Assembly: GCA_910585745.1 (NCBI GenBank)
Contig: CAJUFM010000058.1
Location: 1-20,813, forward strand
Source: an uncultured Eubacterium sp.
GTDB lineage: Bacteria; Bacillota; Clostridia; Lachnospirales; Lachnospiraceae
Direction: 5' to 3'
DNA: 20,813 nucleotides
Shown here: positions 7,107 through 13,854 of the stretch, piece after piece
How the letters are laid out: the number at the start of each line of letters is the position of its first letter
How positions within the stretch are numbered: the stretch's first letter is position 1
Translations under genes and position numbers: made by a program
The notes under the pieces: generated by a model
Databases searched by the model: none
What the model was told of the DNA's origin: nothing
The model's input: the letters and a program-made list of their open reading frames with translations, nothing else

Positions 7107-8556
7107 TCAGTAATTCTATTCCCTTCCGGATTCTCCGAAGAGATTCATCCTTCCCAATAATTTCCATTATCTCATAGGCGCCCCCTGGCGTCATCTGCTT
7201 CCCAGACACAGCGGTACGCAGCGGCCACAATGCCTGTCCGTTTTTACAGCCTTTTTCCGCCACATAATCCATCGCCACTTTCTCAATGGCAGAAATAGAA
7301 TAGTCCTCCAATTCTTCATACAATGGCAGAAGCTCTTTTAAAACTTCCAATGAATTCTCAGAATTGGTCTTCATCTTCTTATGAGTATACATGGCGGTAT
7401 CATACTCCGGAAGCTCTTCAAAAAAGTCAATCTTCTCTGTTATATCCGGGAACACTTCAATCCTTGTCTTAACCAGATCTGCAATCTTTTTCAGGTCCAG
7501 ATCCTTCTTCACAGTTTCCCGGATAACAGGAAGAGCATATCTATAATAGGCTTCATTTTCCATGGCTTTAATGTATTCGCCATTCATCCAGCGGAGTTTC
7601 ACCATATCAAATACCGCCGGAGATTTACTGATCCGGGTATAATCAAAGGAATCGATCAACTCCTGAAGGCTGAATATCTCCCGGTCATCCGATGGGCTCC
7701 ACCCCAGCAGTGCCACAAAGTTCACGATGGCCTCCGGCAGAAATCCCAGTTCCGTTAAATCTTCAAAGGAAGAGGCACCGTTCCTTTTGGATAGTTTTTT
7801 ATGGTCTTCGTCTGTAATGGTGGGGCAGTGTACATAAACCGGAATGTCCCAGCCGAATGCCTTGTAAAGACGGTTGTACTTCGGTGCACTAGACAGGTAC
7901 TCATTGCCACGGACCACATGGGTGATCTCCATAAGGTGATCATCTACCACATTAGCAAAATTATAGGTAGGATATCCGTCTGCCTTGATCAGTACCATAT
8001 CATCCAGCTCTTCATTGGGAGCCGTTATTTTTCCATAGATCACATCATCAAAGGTGGTCTCTCCCTCTACCGGATTGTTCTGGCGGATTACATAGGGCTC
8101 ACCGGCCGCAAGCCGTTTTTCAACCTCTTCCTGGGAAAGGGACAGACATTGCTTGTCATATTTGACCGCCGACTCTCCCCGTTCCTCTGCCTCTTTGTGA
8201 AGCTGGTCAAGACGGTCTTTTGTACAGAAGCAGTAATATGCCTCTCCCTTTTCCACAAGTTCTTTGGCATATTTCAGGTACATTCCTGTCTCCATCCGTT
8301 CACTCTGGACATAGGGACCAAAACCGCCGTCTTTATCTGGTCCTTCATCGTGTTCCAGCCCGGCTTCTTTCATAGTCTTATATATCAATTCCAATGCCCC
8401 TTCTACAAATCGTTCCTGATCGGTATCCTCGATCCGCAGAAGAAAATCTCCCCCTTCATGCTTTGCAATAAGATATGCATAGAGTGCTGTTCTCAAATTT
8501 CCAACATGCATACGCCCCGTTGGACTTGGCGCAAATCTGGTTCTGATCTTTTTCAT
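7093..8556 (-). CDS. gltX: Glutamyl-tRNA synthetase
   Basis: 487 residues, a normal length for GluRS. The HIGH-type motif is FAPSPTGRMHVGNLRTALYAY (residues 8 onward, MHVGN replacing HIGH) and the KMSKS-type loop is KKLSKR (253-258). LLRIEDTDQERF and the VVRGNEYLSSAPK region are typical of class I GluRS. It charges tRNA-Glu, and in organisms without GlnRS the same enzyme often misacylates tRNA-Gln for the amidotransferase; which applies here cannot be read off. GAGGA, 5-6 bases before the ATG, serves as the ribosome binding site. The helicase gene overlaps its 3' end. No T-box leader is seen upstream. Confidence 0.97.
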   Translation of the reverse strand: MKKIRTRFAPSPTGRMHVGNLRTALYAYLIAKHEGGDFLLRIEDTDQERFVEGALELIYKTMKEAGLEHDEGPDKDGGFGPYVQSERMETGMYLKYAKELVEKGEAYYCFCTKDRLDQLHKEAEERGESAVKYDKQCLSLSQEEVEKRLAAGEPYVIRQNNPVEGETTFDDVIYGKITAPNEELDDMVLIKADGYPTYNFANVVDDHLMEITHVVRGNEYLSSAPKYNRLYKAFGWDIPVYVHCPTITDEDHKKLSKRNGASSFEDLTELGFLPEAIVNFVALLGWSPSDDREIFSLQELIDSFDYTRISKSPAVFDMVKLRWMNGEYIKAMENEAYYRYALPVIRETVKKDLDLKKIADLVKTRIEVFPDITEKIDFFEELPEYDTAMYTHKKMKTNSENSLEVLKELLPLYEELEDYSISAIEKVAMDYVAEKGCKNGQALWPLRTAVSGKQMTPGGAYEIMEIIGKDESLRRIRKGIELLNGAQ

Positions 8557-8715
8557 TTTTTCCTCATTTCCGCAGGGAACTATCGTTCCATGGCTCTTTT
8601 AAGTATAATAGTTTTTTGAAGGGCATTGCACAGGCACATACCCAACATGTATATACATCTTAAATATGATGATTTACGGATTTATTATAAATTGTGACAT
8701 AAGATTTGTAAAGGT

Positions 8716-8740
8716 ATTTTATGGCAGCCGGCCATAAAAT
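8716..8740. terminator. Perfect hairpin between Rpn remnant and gltX
   Basis: ATTTTATGGC (8716-8725) and GCCATAAAAT (8731-8740) form a perfect 10-bp stem with a 5-base loop. It lies about 30 bases beyond the stop codon of the minus-strand transposase remnant, where a terminator is expected. The A/T-rich base of the stem supplies the T-run on either strand, though nothing longer follows. The rest of 8557-8768 holds only possible weak promoter-like sequence for gltX (TATACT near the ATG). Confidence 0.5.
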
Positions 8741-8768
8741 AATTGTTGAAATTCTTCATCATTTCTAA

Positions 8769-9600
8769 TCATTTTAAAACTGTGCCAGTCTCCCAATATT
8801 TTTTCACTTCGAGTTCTGCCTCATTTACTGGCAGCTCAAAATTAGCAACCACCCTGCTAATGGTATCCGCAATAGATACACCAAATTCGTGGCAGGTTTC
8901 TACCAGCACACAGATACCATGTGACATTTCCTCACGTCTGCCCTTCTCTATACCACTCTCTTCCAGCATATCCAGCATAATGCACATATTGATCTCCTCG
9001 CTCTCTTTTCCATTTTCCTGCAGCCTCTCTGCAATTTTCACGTATCGGCTGTCATTCGTAAAGGCATGCATCAAATCCAGGTATTCCATAGGATGAGCTA
9101 CCTTTCTCCTTTTATCTCCCATGTATTCTTTCAGCTTTTGTCTTTCTTTGTTGCGGACATATGCCAGATAATCTACAATATGGCGAAAGTCACTCTGGTA
9201 CTTATTGCGGGTCTCTTCATCTTGCGCTGCCAGATGAACGATCCGGATAGGATGGTCTGCGATCAATGGTTCTAATCTTTTTCTCCATTCTTCAGGTATG
9301 TCTAACAAATCGACGAGTGACCTAGTACAACGGAAATTAAGTAATTGGCAGTTTGACTTGCCTATTTTCCCGATAGCGCGACTCCCCAAGCCTCGACGTA
9401 GCCACCGCTACGCCTACGTTTGTGAAGCCGCACTCTCAGAAAAATATTCTGCGTCAAACTATCCAAAACTTAATTTTCGTTGTACTGGGAGCCTCCCAGT
9501 CATCTGTCCCATAATATAACACCAGACTGATCACCGGTTTCAGCTTTTGGCTGTCCCCCAGCAGAAGTTTACTTGCTTGTATAGTTATGTTATCACAAGG
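8769..9600 (-). pseudogene. Rpn-family transposase/nuclease remnant, split by a MITE-like insertion and truncated at its 5' end
   Basis: The intact 3' part (8769-9323) encodes RSLVDLLDIPEEWRKRLEPL followed by the C-terminal helices of an Rpn/PD-(D/E)XK transposase-like protein (EESGIEKGRREEMSHGICVLV, then NEAELEVKKYW). Upstream of the insertion, in a different frame, 9487 to about 9575 encodes KLLLGDSQKLKPVISLVLYY followed by GTDDWEAP, the segment just before it in this family. Deleting the 163-bp element joins WEAP directly to RSLVDLL in frame. The nuclease core upstream (with the catalytic PD-(D/E)XK residues) is absent, since no family-like sequence is found beyond about 9600. An open frame does start at 9389, but its first 22 residues are encoded by the inserted element. 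The left boundary is uncertain. The product, if any, should be inactive as a nuclease. Confidence 0.75.
9324..9486. mobile_element. 163-bp MITE-like element with 34-bp imperfect terminal inverted repeats
   Basis: The ends 9324-9357 and 9453-9486 are inverted copies matching at 28 of 34 positions. The outermost AGTACAACG is perfect, followed by AAATTAAGT in both arms and AGTTTGAC at the inner edge. The interior holds a further hairpin CGTAGC-CACC-GCTACG. No open reading frame of its own could encode a transposase. It sits in the Rpn-family gene and, because 163 is not a multiple of 3, shifts the frame. No target-site duplication is visible (flanks GGGAGCC and ACCT on the plus strand), unless it is included in the ends. 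It is presumably moved in trans. Confidence 0.75.
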
Positions 9601-9621
9601 CAAAAATAAAATCAAGTGTTG

Positions 9622-9657
9622 TTTATACGCCAAAACTGTCGTTTGTACGTATAAACC
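9622..9657. terminator. Hairpin downstream of the exonuclease III gene
   Basis: GTTTATACG (about 9621-9629) and CGTATAAAC (about 9648-9656) form a 9-bp perfect inverted repeat around an 18-base loop, about 20 bases after the exonuclease stop codon on the minus strand. A T-rich run (TTTTATTTTTG) follows about 10 bases later. It is plausible as an imperfect terminator of the mutY-exonuclease operon. Confidence 0.4.
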
Positions 9658-9676
9658 GGGGATTCATCCAACTTCA

Positions 9677-10435
9677 CTAATCCCTCCGAACCTCCAGCTC
9701 CACCGGGCAGTGATCCGATCCCATTACCATCTTATGGATCTTAACATCCACCAGCTTGTCTTTTACCCGCTCCGAGGCAAGAAAATAATCGATGCGCCAT
9801 CCGGCATCCTTTTCTCTCGCCCGGAACCGGTAACTCCACCAGGTGTAGGCGCCTTCCAGTTCCGGATGAAAATAGCGGAATGCATCCACAAAACCCGTTG
9901 CCAGAAGCTCCGTGAATTTCCCTCTCTCCTCATCTGAAAATCCAGCGTTTCCACGATTATTCTTCGGATTTTTCAGATCGATCTCCTGGTGTGCCACATT
10001 CAGGTCCCCGCAGAAAATAACCGGCTTCTTCTGATCCAGCCCACAGATATAGTTTCGGAAATCATCTTCCCATTTCATACGGTAATCAATACGTTTCAAC
10101 TCGCTCTGGGCATTGGGAATATAACCATTGATCAGATAAAAATCTTCAAATTCTAATGTGATCAGCCTGCCTTCATGATCGTGCTCGTCAATCCCCATGC
10201 CGTACATCACCTGAAGCGGCTCTTCTTTCGTGAATACCGCCGTCCCCGAATATCCTTTTTTGTCCGCATAGTTCCAGTATTGGTGATACCCTTCCAGTTC
10301 CAGTTCGATCTGCCCGCTCTGCAGCTTTGTCTCCTGAACGCAGAAAATATCTGCCTGCACTTCTTTAAAGAAATCTATAAATCCTTTTGTCACACAGGCA
10401 CGCAACCCATTGACATTCCATGATATAATTTTCAT
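9677..10435 (-). CDS. xth: Exodeoxyribonuclease III (AP endonuclease)
   Basis: 252 residues of the exonuclease III/APE1 family, usual length. Motifs: ISWNVNGLRA at the start, QETKL with the metal-binding Glu35, GYSGTAVFTK, NGYIPN, GDLNVAHQEIDLKNP with Asp144 and Asn146, AYTWWSYR, RIDYFL, and SDHCPVE with the catalytic Asp241-His242. It cuts the backbone 5' of abasic sites and removes 3'-blocked ends in base excision repair. The start is ATG at 10433-10435 because GAGGG lies 7 bases before it; an in-frame ATG seven codons earlier has no such site. It begins 10 bases after mutY, so the two are co-transcribed: MutY makes abasic sites and this enzyme processes them. Confidence 0.95.
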   Translation of the reverse strand: MKIISWNVNGLRACVTKGFIDFFKEVQADIFCVQETKLQSGQIELELEGYHQYWNYADKKGYSGTAVFTKEEPLQVMYGMGIDEHDHEGRLITLEFEDFYLINGYIPNAQSELKRIDYRMKWEDDFRNYICGLDQKKPVIFCGDLNVAHQEIDLKNPKNNRGNAGFSDEERGKFTELLATGFVDAFRYFHPELEGAYTWWSYRFRAREKDAGWRIDYFLASERVKDKLVDVKIHKMVMGSDHCPVELEVRRD

Positions 10436-10445
10436 TTTTTTGCCC

Positions 10446-11522
10446 TCATTTTTCATTTTTTCCCTCTATGATCTGCTTCAGATAAAAGCGGAATGCCGTC
10501 GGCAGTGCATAGTTTTGCGACAGCTCTTCCCTGGAGACAAAGATCACACTGGGGGGAAGCTTCTGCCTCTCAAATGCCCTTTCCAGCTTCACGTAAAATC
10601 CCTTCATATGCCATTCCACATGGGAAAAAATATGTTTTGCCGTCCCCATGGAGCTAACTCTGGCATTTAATATGCCCTGCTTTTCCAACAGTTCCCTGAC
10701 CCCTTTCAAGGTGAGCTTTTCCGGAACCGCCGGGAACTCATACAAGCCTGCCAGAAGTCCGCTCTGGGGCCGCCTCTGGATCCCGATATAGCCATCCAGC
10801 TCATAAATCAGCAGTGTCCTGTGTTCCATCCTTCTTGGCTTCTTCTCCGTTTTTTTCGGATATTCCTCCTGACAGCCCGCCGCCCTTGCCTGACAGCTGT
10901 CCATCAGCGGGCATTTTTCGCAGAGCGGCGCGCCATTAGGGATGCAGACCACCTCGCCAAGTTCCATAACAGCCTGGTTAAAATCGCCTGGCCTCTCCGG
11001 CATCACATCAAGAAGCATATGTTCCACCCGACGCCTCACCGACATTTTACTAATATCATCACCACACTGGAGATAGCGCATCATCACCCGGAGCACATTG
11101 CCATCTACTGCCGGCGCCTTGATGCCATAAGAAATAGAGGCGATAGCACCTGCCGTATAGGGACCGATCCCCGGCAGCGTCATAAGCGCCTCATAATCTG
11201 CCGGCAGCCTGCCATCATATTGTTCCACCAGGATCTGGGCTGTCCTCTTTAGGTTTCTCGCCCGGTTGTAATATCCAAGCCCTTCCCAGAGCTTCATCAG
11301 CCGTTCCTCCGGAACCTGTGCCAGGCTCTGGATATCCGGCAGCTCTTCGGTAAAACGGATAAAATATCCCGTCGCCGCCTCGATGCGTGTCTGCTGGAGC
11401 ATGATCTCCGAGATCCACGTATAATAGGGATTCATCCGGTCTCTCCAGATCATTTCACGCTTATTTCTGTCATACCAGTCAAGAAGAGGAATGGAAAAAT
11501 GTTCTGTGTCTACAATGCTCAT
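10446..11522 (-). CDS. mutY: A/G-specific adenine DNA glycosylase MutY
   Basis: 358 residues. The catalytic domain has SEIMLQQTR with Glu39, the helix-hairpin-helix LPGIGPYTAG (116-125), and VDGNVLRV with the catalytic Asp140. The iron-sulfur loop cysteines are Cys193, 201, 204 and 210, a C-x7-C-x2-C-x5-C pattern one residue longer than the E. coli C-x6 spacing. A C-terminal NUDIX-like domain that recognises 8-oxoG follows (RTLLIYELDGYIGIQRRP, then HIFSHVEWHMKGFYV). It removes adenine mispaired with 8-oxoguanine. The start ATG at 11520-11522 has GGGGAG 7 bases upstream; the frame continues nine codons further but that stretch lies across a palindrome. First gene of a two-gene repair operon. 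Confidence 0.95.
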   Translation of the reverse strand: MSIVDTEHFSIPLLDWYDRNKREMIWRDRMNPYYTWISEIMLQQTRIEAATGYFIRFTEELPDIQSLAQVPEERLMKLWEGLGYYNRARNLKRTAQILVEQYDGRLPADYEALMTLPGIGPYTAGAIASISYGIKAPAVDGNVLRVMMRYLQCGDDISKMSVRRRVEHMLLDVMPERPGDFNQAVMELGEVVCIPNGAPLCEKCPLMDSCQARAAGCQEEYPKKTEKKPRRMEHRTLLIYELDGYIGIQRRPQSGLLAGLYEFPAVPEKLTLKGVRELLEKQGILNARVSSMGTAKHIFSHVEWHMKGFYVKLERAFERQKLPPSVIFVSREELSQNYALPTAFRFYLKQIIEGKNEK

Positions 11523-11541
11523 TGTTATTCTCCCCAAAACA

Positions 11542-11558
11542 CGGCACAATTTGTGCCG
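11542..11558. promoter_or_regulatory. Palindrome upstream of mutY, possible operator
   Basis: A perfect palindrome CGGCACA-ATT-TGTGCCG, 20 bases before the mutY start and next to its ribosome binding site. The core CACAATTTGTG recurs as its reverse complement at 11918-11928 on the other side of the intergenic region. It could be an operator, or a hairpin in the mutY leader. Confidence 0.4.
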
Positions 11559-11625
11559 GCTATCCTTTTATTTCAGTCAATAATAATGCCAACTGCTGTA
11601 TAGTTTAACATAATTTATGCATCCC

Positions 11626-11666
11626 AAGTTGCGAAGCAACTTGCTTATAAGTCCGTCAGGACTTAT
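11626..11666. repeat. Two tandem short hairpins in a gene-free stretch
   Basis: AAGTTGC-GAA-GCAACTT (11626-11642) is followed four bases later by ATAAGTCC-GTCA-GGACTTAT (11647-11666) and then TTTT on the plus strand. Both stems are perfect. No gene ends nearby on the plus strand, so a terminator role is not explained. The rest of 11560-12070 (about 500 bases) contains no gene I can support: it has a palindrome at 11918-11928 with a TAAAAT box, and a stretch near 11960-12040 that reads open on the minus strand without a credible start. Confidence 0.5.
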
Positions 11667-11917
11667 TTTAACATATTCTTATAAACTTAACAATCACCAG
11701 CAAGTGGTAATCTTCCAAACAGCACAGTTATCCGCAGCTCCTAAGAATCATCGAAGCGGTTTCTTTTGCTCTGCAAATTGGGAATCTGCCAATCAAAATA
11801 AAATCATGACGGGCGTCCCTAAAGTCATAAAGCGGCTTACGGGATTACCCTCTCTCTTTCTGTTAATAAATAGAGAATGGTATTTCCTTTTTGCACCATT
11901 GGAACTTTTCTTTTTCC

Positions 11918-11934
11918 ACAAATTGTGCTAAAAT
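11918..11934 (+). promoter_or_regulatory. Extended -10 box overlapping a CACAAATTGTG palindrome
   Basis: CACAAATTGTG is immediately followed by an extended -10 element, TGCTAAAAT. No good -35 box is present at the normal distance. The palindrome is the reverse complement of the mutY-side core, so a shared regulator could act on both directions. The start of the next plus gene is about 135 bases downstream. Confidence 0.3.
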
Positions 11935-12070
11935 GTTTTATGAAATATAATTTACAATACGAGCGCCATGCTGGTATTCTCACTCGTAAGCAGATAACTT
12001 TGTTCCGACGGGCTCTTCAAGATCTCTCGTGCGGTTTTTCACGGTAAAATGCTTAGAAATGAGGATTATT

Positions 12071-12373
12071 ATGGAATTTTTAGTTGATTTCTTTTTTGAT
12101 TTTATATTTGATTTTGTATTTGAAGGCGGTATTGAAATTTCCAAAAACAGGAAAATCAGTAAATGGATCCGGTATCCTGTAATTGCAGTTATGTCATTGT
12201 TTATAATATCAGTGATCACATTATTGGGATTTCTTGGTACGAAAATAATATCAGGCAGGGAGTCCTATTCCATTTGCGTTGGTTTAATTTTGATCGCCTT
12301 TGATATTGTTCTTATCCTATTTGGAACGAAACGCATCATAAAAGAACTAAAATCAAGAAAATCTAAAAAGTAA
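12071..12373 (+). CDS. Small two-span membrane protein of unknown function
   Basis: 100 residues. The N-terminal 18 residues are very rich in Phe and Asp (DFFFDFIFDFVFEGG), then a basic patch ISKNRKISKWIRYP, then two hydrophobic spans at about 34-56 and 63-84, and a Lys/Arg tail (KRIIKELKSRKSKK). The frame is open further upstream, but the ATG at 12071 has TGAGGA about 6 bases before it. It lies 32 bases before mscL with no terminator between, so the two may be co-transcribed. I do not recognise a family with known function. The codon use is more A/T-rich than that of azlC and azlD downstream. Confidence 0.7.
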   Translation: MEFLVDFFFDFIFDFVFEGGIEISKNRKISKWIRYPVIAVMSLFIISVITLLGFLGTKIISGRESYSICVGLILIAFDIVLILFGTKRIIKELKSRKSKK

Positions 12374-12405
12374 ATTTATTTCTGCAAAAGAAATGGAGGA
12401 TAACC

Positions 12406-12861
12406 ATGGCATTTTTCAAGAAGTTTTTACAGGAATTTAAAGAATTTGCCCTCCGTGGCAATGTTATGGATCTGGCGATAGGTGTTATCATTGGTGCCGC
12501 CTTTCAGGCGATCATCAATTCCCTGGTAAATGATGTTCTTTCCCCGCTGATCGGTTTAGTGGCACAGACGGATCTGAGCTATCTTGTTCTCACGCTAAAC
12601 GGCGTGGATATAAAATACGGCGCCTTCCTTACTGCAGTGATCAATTTCATCATCATGGTATTTGTGATCTTCTTACTGGTAAAAGGAATGAATGCCCTGG
12701 GAAGCCTGGGGAAAAAGAAAGAAGAACCAGCGGCGCCAGCCACAAAAAAATGTATTTACTGTTTCAGTGAGATCGACATCAACGCCACAAGATGCCCCCA
12801 CTGTACTTCTGAGTTTATACTAGAAGAATCTATAGAAGAGGCCCAAAATGAAAAACTATAA
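12406..12861 (+). CDS. mscL: Large-conductance mechanosensitive channel MscL with Cys-rich C-terminal tail
   Basis: 151 residues. The N-terminal amphipathic helix FFKKFLQEFKEFALRGNVMD and the first span (DLAIGVIIGAAFQAIINSLV) are classic MscL, and the second span is at about 72-93. MscL opens under membrane tension to release solutes on osmotic downshock. The family usually ends with a short cytoplasmic helix at about 130-140 residues. Here an Ala/Pro linker leads to CIYC-x10-CPHC (Cys116, 119, 130, 133), a zinc-ribbon-like motif, then an acidic tail. GGAGG precedes the ATG. The azlC start overlaps its last 14 bases, coupling the two genes. Confidence 0.95.
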   Translation: MAFFKKFLQEFKEFALRGNVMDLAIGVIIGAAFQAIINSLVNDVLSPLIGLVAQTDLSYLVLTLNGVDIKYGAFLTAVINFIIMVFVIFLLVKGMNALGSLGKKKEEPAAPATKKCIYCFSEIDINATRCPHCTSEFILEESIEEAQNEKL

Positions 12862-13552
12862 ATATGGAATTCAAAAAGGAATTCCCATCTTTTTAGGATA
12901 TCTGCCCGTCTCCTTTACCTTTGGATTCATGGCAGTGTCCGGCGGCCTTCCGGTGTGGCTGGCCGTTTTTATTTCCGTGACAAATCTGACCTCCGCGGGA
13001 CAGTTTGCCGGAACCAACCTGATCTTTGCCCAGGCAGGGTATCTGGAGATCGCTCTGACTACTTTCGTGATCAACCTGCGCTACTCCCTGATGTCCCTGT
13101 CCCTTTCCCAGAAAATAGACCACAGGACTCCTATTTGGAAACGCCTCATCTTTTCCTTCGGGATCACCGATGAGACTTTCGTCGTAGCTTCCATGGAAAA
13201 TGGAACGCTGTCCGCCGGCTATCTTCTGGGCCTTATGACCCTGCCTTTTGTGGGCTGGTCCCTGGGCACCTTCCTGGGAGGCTCTGTCTCCACCCTGCTT
13301 CCCCTGTCCCTGCAGAACGCCATGGGAATCGGTCTGTATGCAATGTTTATTGCCCTGATCGTCCCGGCATCCCGCGAGAAAAAGGAAGTCTTTCTGGTGG
13401 TTCTGATGGCAGTCCTCTTCGCCTGCCTGCTCAAATACACCCCGGTCCTAAGACAGATTTCCTCCGGTTTCCGTGTCATCATTGCCACGATATTAGCCGC
13501 AGGCATCGGCGCGTTTTTATTTCCTAAAGAAGAGGAGGAGGAAAACTCATGA
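12848..13552 (+). CDS. azlC: AzlC-family branched-chain amino acid exporter, large subunit
   Basis: 234 residues, hydrophobic with about five to seven membrane spans. Motifs are those of AzlC/YgaZ: GIPIFLGYLPVSFTFGFMAV near the start, TNLTSAGQFAG, NLRYSLMSLSLSQK, and FGITDETF. AzlC with AzlD exports branched-chain amino acids or analogues (4-azaleucine resistance in Bacillus subtilis; YgaZH exports valine in E. coli). It overlaps mscL by 14 bases and azlD by 4 (ATGA), so this is one translational unit. No Lrp-type regulator gene is next to it. Confidence 0.93.
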   Translation: MKNYKYGIQKGIPIFLGYLPVSFTFGFMAVSGGLPVWLAVFISVTNLTSAGQFAGTNLIFAQAGYLEIALTTFVINLRYSLMSLSLSQKIDHRTPIWKRLIFSFGITDETFVVASMENGTLSAGYLLGLMTLPFVGWSLGTFLGGSVSTLLPLSLQNAMGIGLYAMFIALIVPASREKKEVFLVVLMAVLFACLLKYTPVLRQISSGFRVIIATILAAGIGAFLFPKEEEEENS

Positions 13553-13854
13553 GTCTCAAATACTGCCTCACCGCCATACTGATCATGGCTCTCGTTACCT
13601 ACCTGCCGAGAGTACTGCCCATTACAATATTCCGGGGACGCATCCGTTCCCGCTATATCCGGACCTTTCTGGACTACACTCCCTATGCGGTGCTGGGGGC
13701 GCTGACCTTTCCAGAGATCTTTTATTCCACAGGAAATGTCCTGTCTGCTGTGGCTGGTACTTCCGTTGCCTTAATCTTAGCCTACTTTAAAAGAGGGCTG
13801 GTCATCGTGGCACTGGCGGCAATACTTGCCGTATATATGGTCCAGCTCATATAG
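13549..13854 (+). CDS. azlD: AzlD-family branched-chain amino acid exporter, small subunit
   Basis: 101 residues with about four predicted spans. TYLPRVLPITIF near the start and FLDYTPYAVLGALTFPEIFY are the AzlD/YgaH signature. It partners AzlC in the membrane. Its ATG overlaps the azlC stop. The gene ends inside the last codons of the minus-strand ABC permease gene (8-base overlap), with no terminator in between. Confidence 0.93.
   Translation: MSLKYCLTAILIMALVTYLPRVLPITIFRGRIRSRYIRTFLDYTPYAVLGALTFPEIFYSTGNVLSAVAGTSVALILAYFKRGLVIVALAAILAVYMVQLI

Noticed and set aside
7801..8619. 272-codon open frame on the plus strand opposite gltX
   Set aside because: It is antisense to a clear GluRS gene, has no recognisable domain and no ribosome binding site.
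8557..8768. T-box riboswitch before gltX
   Set aside because: I found no conserved T-box sequence or specifier-type structure, only a simple hairpin near the Rpn remnant.
9324..9486. CRISPR-like or attachment-site interpretation of the palindromic element
   Set aside because: There is a single inverted pair and no repeat-spacer array or integrase gene.
11617..11931. 104-codon open frame on the plus strand in the intergenic stretch
   Set aside because: It runs through the tandem hairpins, has no ribosome binding site and no recognisable protein features.
11980..12219. 79-codon open frame on the minus strand opposite the small membrane protein
   Set aside because: No start signal; its sequence is mostly the reverse of the membrane-protein gene and its leader.
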